A program made the translations under genes and the position numbers. Below, one piece after another: positions 18,297 to 27,715 of a stretch of 64,000 nucleotides of DNA. This DNA comes from Mycobacterium ahvazicum (lineage in GTDB: Bacteria; Actinomycetota; Actinomycetes; Mycobacteriales; Mycobacteriaceae): positions 496,001 to 560,000 of the forward strand of contig NZ_FXEG02000003.1 of NCBI RefSeq assembly GCF_900176255.2, given 5' to 3'. The notes beneath the pieces were generated by a model, which was not told where the DNA came from, ran no database searches, and worked only from the letters and a program-made list of their open reading frames with translations. Numbering within the stretch: position 1 is the stretch's first letter; each line of letters begins with the position of its first letter.

Positions 18297-18854
18297 CTAT
18301 GGGATCGCATTCGCGCCCGACGACAGTTCGTCGGGGACATCCGGCAACTCAATCTCAACGTGCTGAATCGCTCCGTAATACGTTGGCTTACAACACCAGC
18401 CGAGATCGAACAACACAGTGAGCATCAGATGGTTCTCGCTCAGGACGTCGGCTACAAATCGCTCAATGCCGTGAGCCCGCGCGATGTGCGCGAGGTGCTT
18501 GAGCAAGGCCGTTCCGACGCCGAGCGAATGGTCTTCGTGGGCGACTGCGACCGCGACTTCGGCAACGTTGGGATCATCGCGGACAACGACGTAGTGGACC
18601 ACACCGATCAATCGGTCGGCGTCGAACGCACCGAGCGAGTATCGATCATCGGACGCTTCAGTAATCGATTGGACGAGATGCTCGAGATCGATTTGGTTCA
18701 GCGTGAAGAACCGGTAGTAACGCTCGAAGTCGGTGAGGCGTTGATGGAACGCCAACGTGGCCTCGGCGTCTTGCGCGGTGAGGCGTCGCAACGACACCAG
18801 CCTGCCGTCGATCAGGCGAGCAGTGGCGGAGTATTCCGCCAACTGACGACTCAT
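18297..18854 (-). CDS. GNAT-family N-acetyltransferase
   Basis: This 185-residue protein is a single acetyltransferase domain. The acetyl-CoA loop is represented by the HEDHSLGVGTALLKHLAHIAR stretch near residues 105-125. It resembles the catalytic domain of mycobacterial protein lysine acetyltransferases, but there is no cyclic-nucleotide domain. It sits between dosS and a stress protein on the same strand. M. smegmatis Pat acetylates a universal stress protein, so the adjacent USP and the AcsA in this island are reasonable candidate targets; this is inference. Confidence 0.85.
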   Translation of the reverse strand: MSRQLAEYSATARLIDGRLVSLRRLTAQDAEATLAFHQRLTDFERYYRFFTLNQIDLEHLVQSITEASDDRYSLGAFDADRLIGVVHYVVVRDDPNVAEVAVAVAHEDHSLGVGTALLKHLAHIARAHGIERFVADVLSENHLMLTVLFDLGWCCKPTYYGAIQHVEIELPDVPDELSSGANAIP

Positions 18855-18983
18855 GAGCGCTCCTGAATGCCGTTGGCTTTGACACGACGTTATTCACGAT
18901 CCGCCCTGTTGGGCAGGGCCGTTAGACTCCACTCCGGCGCCATTGGTCCATGAGCCCCTTGGCGTCCGGGATTTCGCCGAGAG

Positions 18984-20696
18984 TCAGTGGTCGGTCAGCG
19001 GAGCGGACCAGTAGATTCGGGTACCGCCATCTGGCGCGTTGCTGATTTCGCAGCGACCGCCGACCTGTTCGGCGCGGTACAGCATGTTCGCCAGACCGCT
19101 GCGGCGGGGATTGTCGACTGGTAGGCCACAACCGTTGTCGACGATGTCAACCGTCAACATGTCGCCGACATTGACCTCGACCGTCAGTCGTGAAGCACCA
19201 GAATGCCGAACCGCGTTGCTGACGGCCTCGGACGTCACTGCTTCTGCGTGGTCGGCGAGCTCGCCGCCGACAGCGGTCATCGGACCGCGCATTCGCACCG
19301 TCGTGACGATGTCGCGTCCCTCGGTGAGGTCGGCAACCGCTCGTTGAATCCGATTCCGGAAGCCACCGCCGTTGCCGGACGGCGACTTCAGCTGGAAGAT
19401 GGTCGTGCGGATTTCCTCGATGATCGTCTGGAGGTCGTCGAGGGTGCGGTTCAGCCGCTCGGCAACCTCCGGCGAACGCACCCGGGCCACCGTGCCTTGT
19501 AGGTCCATCCCCGCGGCGAAGAGCCGTTGGATGACATGGTCGTGCAGATCGTGGGCAATGCGCTCCCGCTCAGCCACCAGCGTCAGTTGACGCGTGTTCT
19601 CGCGGCCCGACGCAAGCATCAGCGCTATCGCGGCATGCGTCGCGAAATCGCTGACCAGGTCGAGGTAGCTGTCGTCGAACGGCTGCCGCTGCGAGCTGCG
19701 GGCGACCACAATCACCCCGGCAACCTCATCGTGGGCACGCAGCGGCATCAAAATCGCGCTTCGCTGCCCTACGTCGGTGAATGCCTGGATCGGGTAACTC
19801 AGGGCTTCGGTGATCACCGGTTCAGCGGAGCGGAACACCGCACCGCTGGTCGACGCATCGACGGGAATCCGTTGGCCGATAACCTCTGAAGCGTTCAATC
19901 CGACCGCTGCCGAGATGACCAGCGTGTCAATCTCATCTATCGGCACATCGTCATCGTCCGGAACGAGCACAATCGCCTGTTCGGCTTCGGTTAGCGCACA
20001 AGCCTTTTCGGCGATCACCTGCAACGGAGTCCGGCTGGGTTCGACGCTGGACAGAAGCGCGGTAGTGATTTCGCGGCTTGCCTCCATCCATTTGGCGGCC
20101 GTACGCTCACGCTCAAAGAGTTGCGCATTGTCGATGGCCACCGCGGCCGCGAAAGCCAATGCGCGAGCAGCCACCTCGTCGGATTCGGAGAACAGCCGAC
20201 CGGGCTCGTCGTGCGTCAGATAAAGGTTGCCGAATACCTCTCCCCGGATGGTGATCGGCACGCCAAGGAAAGCCCGCATCGGGGGATGGTGCTCCGGAAA
20301 CCCAACCGCGGCCGGGTGTTTCGTCAGATCGTCCAGACGCAAAGCCGGCGTGTCGAAGAGCGACAGACTCAGAACTCCCTTGCCGACCGGCAGATGCCCG
20401 ATTTGCCGCGCGTGGTCGACTTCAATTCCTTCGTGGACAAACGAGATCAACATTCCGTCGCGGTCACGTATCGCCAAGGCGCCATACGGTGCCGAGGTCA
20501 ACTTGCGGGCCGCTACGACGATGCGACGCAGGGTCGCATCCAGCTCGAGGTCGGCACCGATCTCGACGATCACCTGAAGCAATTGCTCCATCTGATCACG
20601 CGAGGCCAGCATCTCGTCGAGTTGCTGGTGCATCCTGCTGACCAGCCCACGCTGGCCGAGTCCCGAAAAAGCCGAGCTACTGTCGTCGCTGGCCAC
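18984..20696 (-). CDS. dosS: DosS/DosT-like haem sensor histidine kinase
   Basis: This is a 570-residue kinase with two GAF domains (about 35-190 and 215-365) and a HisKA_3/HATPase core. The first GAF keeps the haem ligand His137 (EHHPP) equivalent to DosS His149, and the distal Tyr159 (LYLT) equivalent to DosS Tyr171, so gas or redox sensing is expected. The phospho-acceptor is His385 in HDLHDHVIQ, and the ATP lid contains NGCGLP. I start at GTG 20696 because GGAGG precedes it; the frame is open 129 bases further. Its partner is the dosR gene 179 bases upstream. No DosR box was seen in that gap. Confidence 0.92.
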   Translation of the reverse strand: MASDDSSSAFSGLGQRGLVSRMHQQLDEMLASRDQMEQLLQVIVEIGADLELDATLRRIVVAARKLTSAPYGALAIRDRDGMLISFVHEGIEVDHARQIGHLPVGKGVLSLSLFDTPALRLDDLTKHPAAVGFPEHHPPMRAFLGVPITIRGEVFGNLYLTHDEPGRLFSESDEVAARALAFAAAVAIDNAQLFERERTAAKWMEASREITTALLSSVEPSRTPLQVIAEKACALTEAEQAIVLVPDDDDVPIDEIDTLVISAAVGLNASEVIGQRIPVDASTSGAVFRSAEPVITEALSYPIQAFTDVGQRSAILMPLRAHDEVAGVIVVARSSQRQPFDDSYLDLVSDFATHAAIALMLASGRENTRQLTLVAERERIAHDLHDHVIQRLFAAGMDLQGTVARVRSPEVAERLNRTLDDLQTIIEEIRTTIFQLKSPSGNGGGFRNRIQRAVADLTEGRDIVTTVRMRGPMTAVGGELADHAEAVTSEAVSNAVRHSGASRLTVEVNVGDMLTVDIVDNGCGLPVDNPRRSGLANMLYRAEQVGGRCEISNAPDGGTRIYWSAPLTDH

Positions 20697-20875
20697 TGCC
20701 TGATACCTCCGGCCATTCAGCCCCCGCGGCAGCACCGCGTCGTCCACAGAACGAAAAGGCAGCAAACAACGCGAAGATACCGTCGCCAAGCATAGTCTTA
20801 TCGAGATGACAACCCAACAAATCAACGCCGTCCAACCCGTGCGGCCTCTCGAGCTGGTGTAATGCGCCCGTCTCG

Positions 20876-21532
20876 TTACTTACCGGCGGTTGGTGGTGGG
20901 GACTGTTGGTTCAACTTCGAAGCGAATACCGCTGCTTGTGTCCGCCGCTCCATGCCGAGCTTGGCCAGCAACCGGGATACATAATTCTTCACCGTCTTCT
21001 CGGCCAGGAACATTCGCGCGGCAATCTGACGGTTGGTCAAACCCTCGCTGAGCAGTCCGAGAAGAGTTCGCTCGCGCTCGGTCAATCCGGACAACGGATC
21101 CTTCTGCTCGGCGTTGCCGCGCAGTTTCGCCATCAAGGCGGCGGCAGCTCGATTGTCGAGCAGTGACTTGCCGGCACCAACATCCTTGATCGCCTGGGCC
21201 AATTCCATGCCCCTGATGTCTTTGACGACGTAGCCACTGGCGCCGGCCAGGATCGCCTCGAGCATCGCCTCGTCAGAGGTGAACGAGGTCAGCATCAGGC
21301 ATCGCAACTCGGGCAGGTCAGACAACAGGTCGCGGCACAATTCGATGCCGTTGCCATCAGGCAGCCGCACGTCAAGCACTGCGACGTCGGGCTGCAACGC
21401 GGGAATCCGGACCATCGCTTCGGATACGGAGCCCGCATCGCCGATGACCTCGAGCTCGGGGTCCGCTGCGAGCAGGTCGGCAAGTCCGCGCCGAACGACT
21501 TCGTGGTCGTCGACCAGAAAAACCTTAACCAT
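20876..21532 (-). CDS. dosR: DosR (DevR) response regulator
   Basis: This 218-residue NarL-family regulator is very close to M. tuberculosis DosR. The receiver has Asp8, Asp9, phospho-acceptor Asp54 (VLDVRLPDG), and Lys104. The C-terminal LuxR helix-turn-helix has the recognition-helix region [18 protein letters not shown], identical to the M. tuberculosis stretch. It should therefore bind the same box. The start is ATG 21532 with AAGGA upstream, matching [11 protein letters not shown]. It lies between pfkB and dosS, so regulator and sensor are encoded inside the island they would control. Confidence 0.96.
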   Translation of the reverse strand: MVKVFLVDDHEVVRRGLADLLAADPELEVIGDAGSVSEAMVRIPALQPDVAVLDVRLPDGNGIELCRDLLSDLPELRCLMLTSFTSDEAMLEAILAGASGYVVKDIRGMELAQAIKDVGAGKSLLDNRAAAALMAKLRGNAEQKDPLSGLTERERTLLGLLSEGLTNRQIAARMFLAEKTVKNYVSRLLAKLGMERRTQAAVFASKLNQQSPPPTAGK

Positions 21533-21646
21533 GGCGAATCCTTCCTGCCCCTGTCTCAATATTCCACATCCTTGATAATCGCCCAGATTCACAATTGCCG
21601 TCGCTGATTGACCACATGGGCTGCCTGCGGCGCAGGGGCTCATATC

Positions 21647-22627
21647 TCAGTCGCAGAGCGTAACGTCGCAGGGCTCCGGCGCGAGTGCGAACAGCTTCTC
21701 GATATCCGCTCGATCACAGACGGCCGTGCCGGGCGTCATCAGCATCGCCGCGCCCGCCGCAATGCCCAACCGAACTGCCTTATCGAGCGGCCATCCGCGG
21801 CTGAGCCCTATCGTGATCGCCGCGACCATCGCATCTCCGGCCCCGACGCCACTCCCATTCCGCATCGGAATCGCCGAAAACCGTTGGTCCGCAGCCGGTG
21901 TCACAAGAAGTGCGCCATGGGAACCCAATGACACCAATACGATTTCCGCGCAACCCTTTTCGATGAGTCCGCGGGCAGCGGCGAACTGCTCCGATTCGGT
22001 GGCCAGCGGACGCCCGACACATTCCCGCAACTCGCGCTCGCTCGCTTTTAGCAGGTAGACCCCGGATGATACGTGCTGCAACCCACCGCCAGAGGTGTCC
22101 AGAATGAAACGGACGCCCATGCCCTGGCAGATATCGGCAACCCGCTGATAGTAGTCGGCGGGCACCCCAGGGGGCAGGCTACCGCTGGCCACCACGAACT
22201 CGGCCGATTCCGCCGCGGCCCGCACTTGGTCGAGACACAGCGCCTGCTCGGCGAACGTCAGCCGCGGCCCCGGAAGGACGAAACGATATTGCCGGCCGGT
22301 GCTGTTCTCGTTGACGGTCAAGCTCTCTCGCGTCGACGCCAAGACGGGTATCTGCCGAAATGGAACTCGCTCCTCGTTGAGGAGCGACATGAGAAGACCA
22401 CCCGTTGGGCCGCCGGCGGGAAACACCGCCGAAGCCGAACCGCCCAGCACATGAGCAATACGAGCGACGTTGATTCCCCCACCACCCGGGTCATAACGCT
22501 GTGTCGCACAGCGCAACTTTTCGGTCGGCCGCACCACGTCGACACTTGTCGTGATGTCGAGTGCCGGGTTCATGGTCAGCGTGACGATCTGCGCTCGACT
22601 GGGAACCGATGCGATGGGCGCATCCAT
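21647..22627 (-). CDS. pfkB: PfkB-type sugar kinase (Rv2029c orthologue)
   Basis: This 326-residue ribokinase-family enzyme phosphorylates a sugar phosphate, probably fructose 6-phosphate or tagatose 6-phosphate. The N-terminal signature GGGGINVAR and the C-terminal GVGAGDAMVA with the catalytic Asp are present. M. tuberculosis PfkB is a DosR gene next to Rv2030c, and the same arrangement occurs here, with the Rv2030c homologue 25 bases upstream. I chose ATG 22627 (MDAPIAS) because it aligns with the family; the upstream open frame runs into the previous gene. Confidence 0.93.
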   Translation of the reverse strand: MDAPIASVPSRAQIVTLTMNPALDITTSVDVVRPTEKLRCATQRYDPGGGGINVARIAHVLGGSASAVFPAGGPTGGLLMSLLNEERVPFRQIPVLASTRESLTVNENSTGRQYRFVLPGPRLTFAEQALCLDQVRAAAESAEFVVASGSLPPGVPADYYQRVADICQGMGVRFILDTSGGGLQHVSSGVYLLKASERELRECVGRPLATESEQFAAARGLIEKGCAEIVLVSLGSHGALLVTPAADQRFSAIPMRNGSGVGAGDAMVAAITIGLSRGWPLDKAVRLGIAAGAAMLMTPGTAVCDRADIEKLFALAPEPCDVTLCD

Positions 22628-22652
22628 ATCCGTTGACTCCGCTCGTCGTTCG

Positions 22653-24695
22653 TTACAACCCGGACGGGTACGTTTCCGGTGTCTCGCCGGCGATCCACAG
22701 GCTCGTCGGTTCCAGCGGTTCGAGCGCACGCGTCCTGTCGATGTGGATCATCGCGTCGAATTGGTCCGCGGGCCGAACATGGAAGTAATGGCTTTGCCGC
22801 TCCGTTTCCGGCCGATAGATCACGCCGATCGCGCGCCCCAACCGGACGACGCCGAGCGGATCGGCGGCTTCCGCGCTGAGGTCCGCCGCCACCAGGAAAG
22901 AGCTTTCGCCGGTCTCGTGAAGCAGTTCTTCGATGCTGCCGTTGAGCGCGGGCCGAACGGCTTTGCGTTCCGCGATTCCGCCCCAGTCGCTTGCAGCGGT
23001 CACGGTGCCGCTGTACGTGCTGAACCCGATGAGGCGTGACTCATCGCCGTATCGCTGCCGGACCAATTGCCCCAATGTGAGTTGTCCGTCAGAAGACACC
23101 TCGGTTGCCCGTGCATCGCCGACGTGAGAGTTGTGCGCCCACACCACTATTCGCGCAGGAGGAGCGCCATCGTGACGGTCCAGGTGGTTCAGCAGCGCCT
23201 CGAGAGTCTCGGCCATGTGCTCATCACGCAGGTTCCACGAGTTCACCCGGCCGCTGAACATCGCACGGTAGTAGACCTCGGCGTTGCGTACCGTCTGGGC
23301 ATTTTGCTGGGCGTAGAAGAGCTCGTCCTCGGCGAGAAGCCCGCCTCTGCGCGCATACGCCAAGGCGTTGCGCTGCATATCAACCAGCTGTTCGATCGCT
23401 TCGTTTTCACACGAAGGACCCGCCCCGAACGCCGCCGCGAAACCGTACGCTTGACCATCATCCGCCGAAGCATGATCGAAGCATGCGTAACGACTACGGG
23501 CCCGCATCGCCGCCCTGGGATCGACTCGATCCAGGAAGGTCACCACTTCCTGCATGGATCGATGCAGGCTGTAGAGATCAAGCCCATAAAAGCCGGCCTG
23601 CCGCTGACGCTTCGACTCGCACTGCCGGTTGCGTATGCGCAGCCAATCGACGAAGTCACGAACGACTGTGTTGCGCCACATCCAGGCCGGAAATCGTTCG
23701 AACCCACGCAACGCTTCCTCGGCGGTCTCGTCCACTCCGAGGCCCCGCACGTACCTGTTCACCCGGTAGGCATCGGGCCAATCGGCCTCCGCGGCTACCG
23801 CACAGAATCCCTTCTCCTCGATCAGCCATTTCGTGATCGTGGCCCGAGCCTCGTAAAACTCATGCGTTCCATGGGAACTCTCGCCGATCAGCACGATCCG
23901 GGCGTCACCAATCAACTCCTCCAACGCCTCACGCGGCGGAACACCGGATGGAGCATCGATGGCCACGCTGGCGAGCACCTGGGCGGGCATCCGCACCTGT
24001 GCCGGGGCGGCCGTTCGATCCGTCGTAGGAGTAGCGAGCAGCTGGTGAACTTCCTCGTCGGTGACCTGGCGAAAATCCCAGAACGACTCCCCCACCGCGA
24101 GGAATGGGGTGGGCATACTCGCGCAGACCACATCGTCCACCAGACCGGCGAATTCCCGACAGGTAGATTCCGGAGCCGCCGGCACCGCGATCACGATGTG
24201 AGCGGGCTCCGCTTCGCGGAGAGCCTGTACCGCGGCGAACATGCTTGCGCCAGTGGCCAACCCGTCATCGACCAGGATGATCGTCTTGCCCGCCACCTCA
24301 AGCGGCGGTCGTCCGCCGCGATATGCGGCCTCACGCCGGACCAGCTCGCGGCCTTCACGTTCGGCAACGGCACGCAACTGTCCCGGCGAGATCTGCAAGG
24401 CCCGAATCACGTCGTCGTTCACCACTACGCGGCCGCCGCTTGCCAGCGCCCCGACCGCGAATTCCTCATGCCCGGGAGCGCCGAGCTTTCGCACGATAAA
24501 GGCATCCAGCGGTGCGTGCAGCGCGGCCGCTACCTCCCATGCCACTGGTAGCCCGCCCCGGGCGAGTCCCAGCACGATCACATTCGGTTGGTCGCGGTAA
24601 GCGGTCAGTAGGTTTGCCAGCACCCGGCCGGCCTCGCGGCGGTCACGGAATACTCGGCGCGGCGAGCGCCGGGTGACGTCAGCTGCTCTAGTCAT
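22653..24695 (-). CDS. Phosphoribosyltransferase - erythromycin-esterase-like fusion (Rv2030c orthologue)
   Basis: This 680-residue protein has two domains. The N-terminal part (about 15-215) is a phosphoribosyltransferase with the PRPP loop [10 protein letters not shown] near 142-151. The C-terminal part (about 255-680) is of the erythromycin esterase/succinoglycan-synthesis family, with [10 protein letters not shown] near 271 supplying the Glu-His pair. The length equals that of M. tuberculosis Rv2030c (681). The true substrates are unknown. It is the first gene of a unit with pfkB and has a good DosR box 101-121 bases upstream. Confidence 0.92.
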   Translation of the reverse strand: MTRAADVTRRSPRRVFRDRREAGRVLANLLTAYRDQPNVIVLGLARGGLPVAWEVAAALHAPLDAFIVRKLGAPGHEEFAVGALASGGRVVVNDDVIRALQISPGQLRAVAEREGRELVRREAAYRGGRPPLEVAGKTIILVDDGLATGASMFAAVQALREAEPAHIVIAVPAAPESTCREFAGLVDDVVCASMPTPFLAVGESFWDFRQVTDEEVHQLLATPTTDRTAAPAQVRMPAQVLASVAIDAPSGVPPREALEELIGDARIVLIGESSHGTHEFYEARATITKWLIEEKGFCAVAAEADWPDAYRVNRYVRGLGVDETAEEALRGFERFPAWMWRNTVVRDFVDWLRIRNRQCESKRQRQAGFYGLDLYSLHRSMQEVVTFLDRVDPRAAMRARSRYACFDHASADDGQAYGFAAAFGAGPSCENEAIEQLVDMQRNALAYARRGGLLAEDELFYAQQNAQTVRNAEVYYRAMFSGRVNSWNLRDEHMAETLEALLNHLDRHDGAPPARIVVWAHNSHVGDARATEVSSDGQLTLGQLVRQRYGDESRLIGFSTYSGTVTAASDWGGIAERKAVRPALNGSIEELLHETGESSFLVAADLSAEAADPLGVVRLGRAIGVIYRPETERQSHYFHVRPADQFDAMIHIDRTRALEPLEPTSLWIAGETPETYPSGL

Positions 24696-24796
24696 GACAC
24701 ACCCGTGTGCGCCGGACGGCGAGAAGTGCTCATCTCTGGCTCCTCGATTGAAAGAATCAGTGCGATGTCTATCCGATCAATCGGCCGAAATCCCGT

Positions 24797-24816
24797 AAAG
24801 AGACGGAAGTCCCAAA
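24797..24816 (-). promoter_or_regulatory. DosR-box-like site upstream of Rv2030c homologue
   Basis: On the minus strand it reads TTTGGGACTTCCGTCTCTTT, 13 of 20 positions, with an intact GGGACTT left half. It is 102-121 bases before the start codon at 24695, in the 238-base gap that otherwise holds no gene. Confidence 0.65.
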
Positions 24817-24933
24817 CATTGTGGGTCGTTGGTCAGCGCGCCTGCGGGAAGCGTTCGCGTCGACGAGCGGCTCGGGCCACGCGCCCCATGGGATGGCGAT
24901 TCCACCACCCAAACGACATCTCCCCTTCGCGGA

Positions 24934-25746
24934 TCAGCGGCCAGGACGCTTGAAACCGACCACAAGCAAGGACACGTCGCTCTCACGCAAAGCTTCAGCG
25001 CCGGGATCACCGAGCAATTGCCCGACTGCCGCGGTCTGGGCGGCACCGACTACGACCAACTGAATGGCCTCGGCGTGCGCGGCCAGGTAATCGACCAGGG
25101 AAGCTTGCAGATGCACCGTGTCGATATCGACCTCGGGATAGTTGTCGGTACAACGCTTCAGATGCGAGTCCCCGGAACGCGGCTGCGTTGATGTCAGCAC
25201 CCGCAGCGGCACGCGACGATGGCGAGCCTCATGGATCGCCAGCTCCAGAACGTCTATGCCATCCGGCGATTCGTCTACGAACGCGACGATCCGGCGGGTA
25301 TCCGCGGTGTCCGTGTCGCGGGGGCCTGCCCGGACGACAGCCACCGAACAGTGGCCGGATTGTGCGAGTTCTTTCGCGGTCGAGCCCAACCAGATTGTCG
25401 GGTGCATCGAGGCCCCCGTGTCTCCGACACACAGCAACGTTGTGGACCGCGAAGCAGCGATGAGCGCCGCCACCGGCGCGCCGTCGACGATCTCCGTTTC
25501 GACCTTGACCGGCTTGCCGATCTGTTCGACCGCGTCGTATGCGTCGCGGACGACCTGCTCTGCCGCGGCCACCGCAAGTCGCGCTTGCCGTGTACCGGCA
25601 GTGACGTCGCGTTGGGTGACATAGAGCAGACGCAGCGGAATGTCGGTGCCGGCCACTTCGTCGACTGCCCACCGGGCAGCACGAATTGCGGCCGCCGAAC
25701 CGTCCACACCTACGACGACGGACTTCGGTGGATACCGATCGAACAT
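24934..25746 (-). CDS. Tandem universal stress protein with degenerate second domain (Rv2028c-like)
   Basis: This 270-residue protein has two USP domains. The first retains part of the nucleotide loop (GDTGASMHPTIWLGS), although less canonical than its paralogues. The second reads GAAQTAAVGQLLGDPG and probably does not bind ATP. AGGAG stands just before the ATG. In M. tuberculosis a stress protein (Rv2028c) also lies next to pfkB and Rv2030c, though on the other side. A candidate DosR box lies 70-89 bases upstream. Confidence 0.9.
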   Translation of the reverse strand: MFDRYPPKSVVVGVDGSAAAIRAARWAVDEVAGTDIPLRLLYVTQRDVTAGTRQARLAVAAAEQVVRDAYDAVEQIGKPVKVETEIVDGAPVAALIAASRSTTLLCVGDTGASMHPTIWLGSTAKELAQSGHCSVAVVRAGPRDTDTADTRRIVAFVDESPDGIDVLELAIHEARHRRVPLRVLTSTQPRSGDSHLKRCTDNYPEVDIDTVHLQASLVDYLAAHAEAIQLVVVGAAQTAAVGQLLGDPGAEALRESDVSLLVVGFKRPGR

Positions 25747-25815
25747 GAGAACTCCTGGCGACCAACGGCATTTAAGTGTCTGATCGAGACGCTACGGAGT
25801 GAGGCCGCTGCCAGA

Positions 25816-25835
25816 TCAGAGGCATTGGTCCTCAC
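25816..25835 (-). promoter_or_regulatory. Possible DosR box for stress protein at 25746
   Basis: On the minus strand it reads GTGAGGACCAATGCCTCTGA, 12 of 20 consensus positions, 70-89 bases before the ATG. It stands inside the 311-base divergent gap 25747-26057, which holds no gene. Confidence 0.45.
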
Positions 25836-25873
25836 CTAGGGATCCCTTCGGCGGACGAGGCGCGGTGCACACG

Positions 25874-25893
25874 TTAGGGACTTCGGGCCCTAC
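25874..25893 (+). promoter_or_regulatory. DosR-box-like palindrome between stress protein and deazaflavin reductase
   Basis: TTAGGGACTTCGGGCCCTAC matches the consensus at 14 of 20 positions and is nearly palindromic (TAGGG..CCCTA). It lies 128 bases from the minus-strand gene and 165 from the plus-strand gene, so it may serve either or both. Confidence 0.65.
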
Positions 25894-26057
25894 CCGGCGG
25901 ACCGGGCGAGCTGATCGGATTGCGCAATACAGGTGTCAGCTACCGACAAGCGTGATGGCCTGGGACGAGCGGCAAACCGGCCGTTGCGAGTTATGACATT
26001 TTCTGTGCCAAAACACCATTCGTCCACGCGGTGGCGCGATAGATAGGAGAAACAGCA

Positions 26058-26447
26058 GTGGCGGTCCTCGACGATGTCCGGGTTTTCAACAAGCGTCTGC
26101 TCAATCCACTGATGCTGCATATGGCCGGGCGAAAGCACTGGTATGCCTCGGTGATTGAGCACACCGGCCGGCACTCCGGCAAGCAGTACACCACACCGGT
26201 AGTCACCGAACGCGTGTCAGGCGGGTTCATCGTTCCGCTGCCCTACGGCACCGACGTCGATTGGCTCCGGAATGTCCTTGCCGCCGGGCACGCGACCATC
26301 CGCGCTGATGGCCGAAGCTATCGAGTGGTCGAACCGGAAATCATCTCCGCAGAATCGGCCGCCGCCGAGCTGCGGCCCGAACGGCGACGGACCTACGATC
26401 TGTTCAAGGTCAAGAACTACCTCACCGTGAAGTCCGAACAGATCTAG
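26058..26447 (+). CDS. Deazaflavin (F420)-dependent nitroreductase-family protein
   Basis: This 129-residue protein of the Ddn/DUF385 split-beta-barrel family typically uses reduced F420 to reduce quinones or nitro compounds at the membrane. The family block HTGRHSGKQYTTPVV is present near residues 35-49. AGGAG lies upstream of the ATG at a proper distance (TAGGAGAAACAGCAGTG region; start taken as GTG 26058). The M. tuberculosis prototype Ddn activates pretomanid and protects against oxidative stress. It converges on the Acg-like gene 38 bases away. Confidence 0.87.
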   Translation: MAVLDDVRVFNKRLLNPLMLHMAGRKHWYASVIEHTGRHSGKQYTTPVVTERVSGGFIVPLPYGTDVDWLRNVLAAGHATIRADGRSYRVVEPEIISAESAAAELRPERRRTYDLFKVKNYLTVKSEQI

Positions 26448-26485
26448 AACCTCGACCCACCAAGGTCTTTGGAGCCATTCACCCG

Positions 26486-27472
26486 CTAGCTGCGGATCTC
26501 CAACACCTCGTGCAGAGGTTTGCGCGGCGTCGGTTCGGAAGCCAACTCCCCTTCCGGTTCGATGCCGACTCGGACCAAGACCTGCGGTACCGAGGCCAGA
26601 CCCGTCGCGAGGTCGCGGATCATGTCCCGGCTGGCGTCGAGCTCCGTGACGTGCGTGACGGGGCAGGTGGCCAATCCGGCCATCGTGCACTCCAGCAGGA
26701 TCGCCGACAGCGCCTCACCGCAGTTGAGAGCATCGACACGCGTGTCGCCGGCAGTGGACAACATGAGAATCTTCGCTTGGTCGTACGTGCCGGCAGAGCT
26801 CCGCTCGTTCGTGGGATCGGTCGGGAACTCGCGGTTCACGTCAACCCTGCGGGCATCGGCTTCCGACACCAGTGAGTTTTGCGGAATCCCTTCCGATCCT
26901 TCTTCCAGCGTTGTCCACCAACGCAATTCAGCGTGATACAAGTCGTCATAGCGACGTAGGGCTTCGGCGAGTCGTGCCGCTTCGGCCAGCCGCGGTCGCA
27001 CATCCGCGGGCAGTACATCCAAACTGACCAAGTCATTGTCGAACGAGCTTCGTAGCACGGGTTCGAAAGACGCCCAGCGCTTCGGCGCACGAAACGGTAG
27101 ACGGTTGGTCCGGCGACGCAATATCGCGGCCGCACGGTCGCGCCGAGCCTGTGCCACAAAGTCGACCGGCACGAAATCGACGGTCGCCAGATGGTCGAGA
27201 TTGTTCGGGTTGGGAAACTGCTCGACATTCGTGGCCCACCCGGCGGCGGCCATCGCGGTCCGGAAGTGATCAAGCGCGGCGCCGCAGCTGATGATCGCTT
27301 CGCGGCCCGACGTGTCGGCTGCTGGTAATTCTTGCTCAGGATCAACGAACAGATCGACGCTGACGCCATCGGTAATCCACCGCCAAGGCTGGGAGTTGTA
27401 CAGCGAGGGCGCATGGCAGGCGAGCTCGACTGCCGTCGTGATCACTTTCGTATCGGCCAGCGTTTCCGCCAT
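26486..27472 (-). CDS. Acg-type nitroreductase-fold flavoprotein (Rv2032 homologue)
   Basis: This 328-residue protein closely resembles M. tuberculosis Acg (Rv2032): the HAPSLYNSQPWRW motif near the start, the SCGAALDHFR segment, and the LAT CPVTH segment late. Acg proteins have a duplicated nitroreductase fold that buries FMN, and are thought to store or sequester flavin rather than reduce nitro compounds. The ATG at 27472 has GAAGGGG upstream; the frame remains open 411 bases further, but that is the promoter and the divergent acsA leader. A DosR box lies 58-77 bases upstream. Confidence 0.92.
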   Translation of the reverse strand: MAETLADTKVITTAVELACHAPSLYNSQPWRWITDGVSVDLFVDPEQELPAADTSGREAIISCGAALDHFRTAMAAAGWATNVEQFPNPNNLDHLATVDFVPVDFVAQARRDRAAAILRRRTNRLPFRAPKRWASFEPVLRSSFDNDLVSLDVLPADVRPRLAEAARLAEALRRYDDLYHAELRWWTTLEEGSEGIPQNSLVSEADARRVDVNREFPTDPTNERSSAGTYDQAKILMLSTAGDTRVDALNCGEALSAILLECTMAGLATCPVTHVTELDASRDMIRDLATGLASVPQVLVRVGIEPEGELASEPTPRKPLHEVLEIRS

Positions 27473-27529
27473 CGTCGCCACCCCTTCATTCGGTATGGCT
27501 ACGACCCTCGTGCCCGCTGACGGCTGACG

Positions 27530-27549
27530 CCAGAGTCCTTGGTCCCCGA
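27530..27549 (-). promoter_or_regulatory. DosR-box-like site for the Acg homologue
   Basis: On the minus strand it reads TCGGGGACCAAGGACTCTGG, 12 of 20 positions, 58-77 bases before the ATG at 27472. Confidence 0.6.
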
Positions 27550-27638
27550 CACCAGGTCGATCGACCCGCAACGGACCGGTGACATGCGCTCGCTCGCCGT
27601 AACCCGCCCTTCGACTCGACGACAAAAGCGCGTATCTA

Positions 27639-27658
27639 CTGGTGACCTTCGTCTCTAT
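27639..27658 (+). promoter_or_regulatory. DosR-box-like site for the acsA-pdh-acp operon
   Basis: CTGGTGACCTTCGTCTCTAT matches the consensus at 13 of 20 positions, mainly in its central part. It lies 58-77 bases before the acsA ATG, exactly the distance seen for the divergent Acg box, so each divergent gene appears to have its own site. Confidence 0.55.
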
Positions 27659-27715
27659 TGCGGGATGCACGCGCGGAAAACGATGAAGACGCCCCACCAA
27701 CCGAAAGAGGCGGTC

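Noticed and set aside
26455..26475. CCAAGGTCTTTGG inverted repeat between convergent genes
   Set aside because: Too short and without a T-run for a confident terminator; not upstream of a gene, so not a DosR box.
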